Shown: in pieces, positions 5,523 to 6,130 of the stretch
Layout of the letters: each line of letters opens with the position of its first letter
Numbering within the stretch: position 1 is the stretch's first letter
Origin: a bacterium
Lineage (GTDB): Archaea; Thermoplasmatota; Thermoplasmata; Lutacidiplasmatales; UBA184
Length of the DNA: 6,130 bases
Direction: 5' to 3'
NCBI GenBank assembly: GCA_021832495.1
Contig: JAKBKR010000135.1
Location: forward strand, 1 to 6,130
Position numbers and translations under genes: made by a program
Notes under the pieces: generated by a model
Databases searched by the model: none
What the model was told of the DNA's origin: nothing
Seen by the model: the letters and a program-made list of their open reading frames with translations, nothing else

Positions 5523-6130
5523 CTACACGCAATCCATCGCACCGGTTTCTGGGATGTCCTCCTGTCGAATCGCCTCGTAGGCAGGAGCAAAGAGGTGAGC
5601 CGACCGCGCCAGCATCTAGTCGATCTCTCCCACACTCACCCTCAGTTCGTAGTCCGAGCGAAGGATATCCCTCAGCATCGAGGTGGTCAAGCCTTTGAGG
5701 GACCAGTAGCCGACCAAGAAGTGGGTCCCCCACGAGAAGTTCGACTTCGGGGGAGCCACGTCGTGGGGGATGTGGGCTCTCCGGATCTTCTTGCATCCCC
5801 GGCATCGGTAGCGACCGATGCGCCGCCGGGTGATACGCACGTGTCCGGGGACGATGGACTCCATAGTGTGTTGGTCCCATTCGAAGGGCCCTTCCAAGAG
5901 CCCTCCGCAGTCAGGGCAGGCGTCCAATTCTGCCTCCCGTGTCTCGTCGATTTTCTCGGGAGGTCGTCGATGGTGCGCTTCGTGCCCCTTCTTCGATCCA
6001 CGCTTGTGCGAGCTCTCCCCACCCTCTTTCTTCACGTTGGGTTTGACCCAAGAAGGGAGAGGGCTTCGCCTCCCTTCCTGGAGTTCGAGGAACTGACGAA
6101 GTCGCGCAATCTCCCTGCCTTGCTCCTCGA
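5523..6130 (-). pseudogene. IS66-family transposase (TnpC-type), N-terminal part with in-frame TAG
   Basis: The frame is open from the window edge to TAG 5616-5618 (170 codons) and continues recognisably to a second TAG at 5523-5525. In order it shows a charged coiled-coil-like helix (EEQGREIARLRQFLELQEG), a basic linker (KRGSKKGHEAHHRRPPEKID) and a zinc-binding region with CPDCGG and CRGCKK as paired C-x2-C motifs about 35 residues apart. THFLVGYWSLKGLTTSMLRD and SVGEID follow, then after the stop MLARSAHLFAPAYEAIRQ. This is the N-terminal half of IS66 transposases up to where the DDE domain should begin. The family usually has a non-stop residue between 'S-x-G-x-I' and the next helix, so a Trp codon (TGG) mutated to TAG is a simple explanation. 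The start lies outside the window; GTG 6035 is internal. The gene looks recently inactivated, as its codons are otherwise well kept. Confidence 0.83.

Larger units (their letters stand above)
5027..6130 (-). mobile_element. Remnant of an IS66-type insertion sequence
   Basis: N-terminal (5526-6130) and C-terminal (5027-5167) pieces of one transposase type lie in the same orientation. Only about 360 bases separate them, where a full gene would need about 800 for the DDE catalytic core. The left end should lie shortly below 5027, but no clear terminal inverted repeat or target duplication was found. The right end and any TnpA/TnpB accessory genes lie beyond the window. The element cannot move by itself. 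Confidence 0.55.

Noticed and set aside
5287..5880. 197-codon open frame on the minus strand
   Set aside because: It overlaps the IS66 frame in another reading frame, is very rich in Arg/Gly/Pro/Ser, and the IS66 frame has clear family motifs.

Overview
The window looks archaeal. The strongest evidence is a tRNA-Trp(CCA) gene interrupted by a 95-nt intron exactly after tRNA position 37. The junction can fold into a bulge-helix-bulge-like structure, and the intron carries a D'/C' box motif of the kind known from euryarchaeal tRNA-Trp introns. A decayed Orc1/Cdc6-like replication-initiator gene and TATA boxes at archaeal distances agree with this. The exact lineage cannot be settled from the sequence.

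Layout. At 1-226 (minus) lies the N-terminus of a polysaccharide flippase, running off the left edge. At 490-657 (plus) is the intron-containing tRNA-Trp with its own TATA box. Just behind it sits a second T-arm-like sequence without a stem, possibly the scar of an integration or a lost tRNA. At 690-1319 (minus) is a badly decayed AAA+ gene of Orc1/Cdc6 type, with a perfect 9-bp inverted repeat at its 5' end. From 1401 to 4710 (plus) there is a visibly more AT-rich block with three nuclease-like genes: an intact 316-aa HEPN-like protein, an overlapping PD-(D/E)xK nuclease gene broken by a frameshift and an in-frame stop, and an intact 570-aa GmrSD-type (DUF262 + DUF1524) restriction protein behind its own TATA box. 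From about 5027 to the right edge (minus) lie pieces of an IS66-family transposase gene. Its N-terminal zinc-binding region is well preserved apart from one in-frame stop, its DDE core is gone, and a short C-terminal remnant survives. A 50-codon frame of unknown origin and an AT-rich stretch separate the two pieces.

Interpretation. This is accessory DNA beside a tRNA gene, where broken replication and transposition genes surround a small candidate anti-phage cluster. GmrSD proteins are modification-dependent nucleases (type IV restriction). The HEPN-like protein has the R-N-x5-H signature of HEPN ribonucleases. The middle nuclease is probably dead in this strain. Family calls rest on motifs read by eye and should be confirmed with profile or structure searches.
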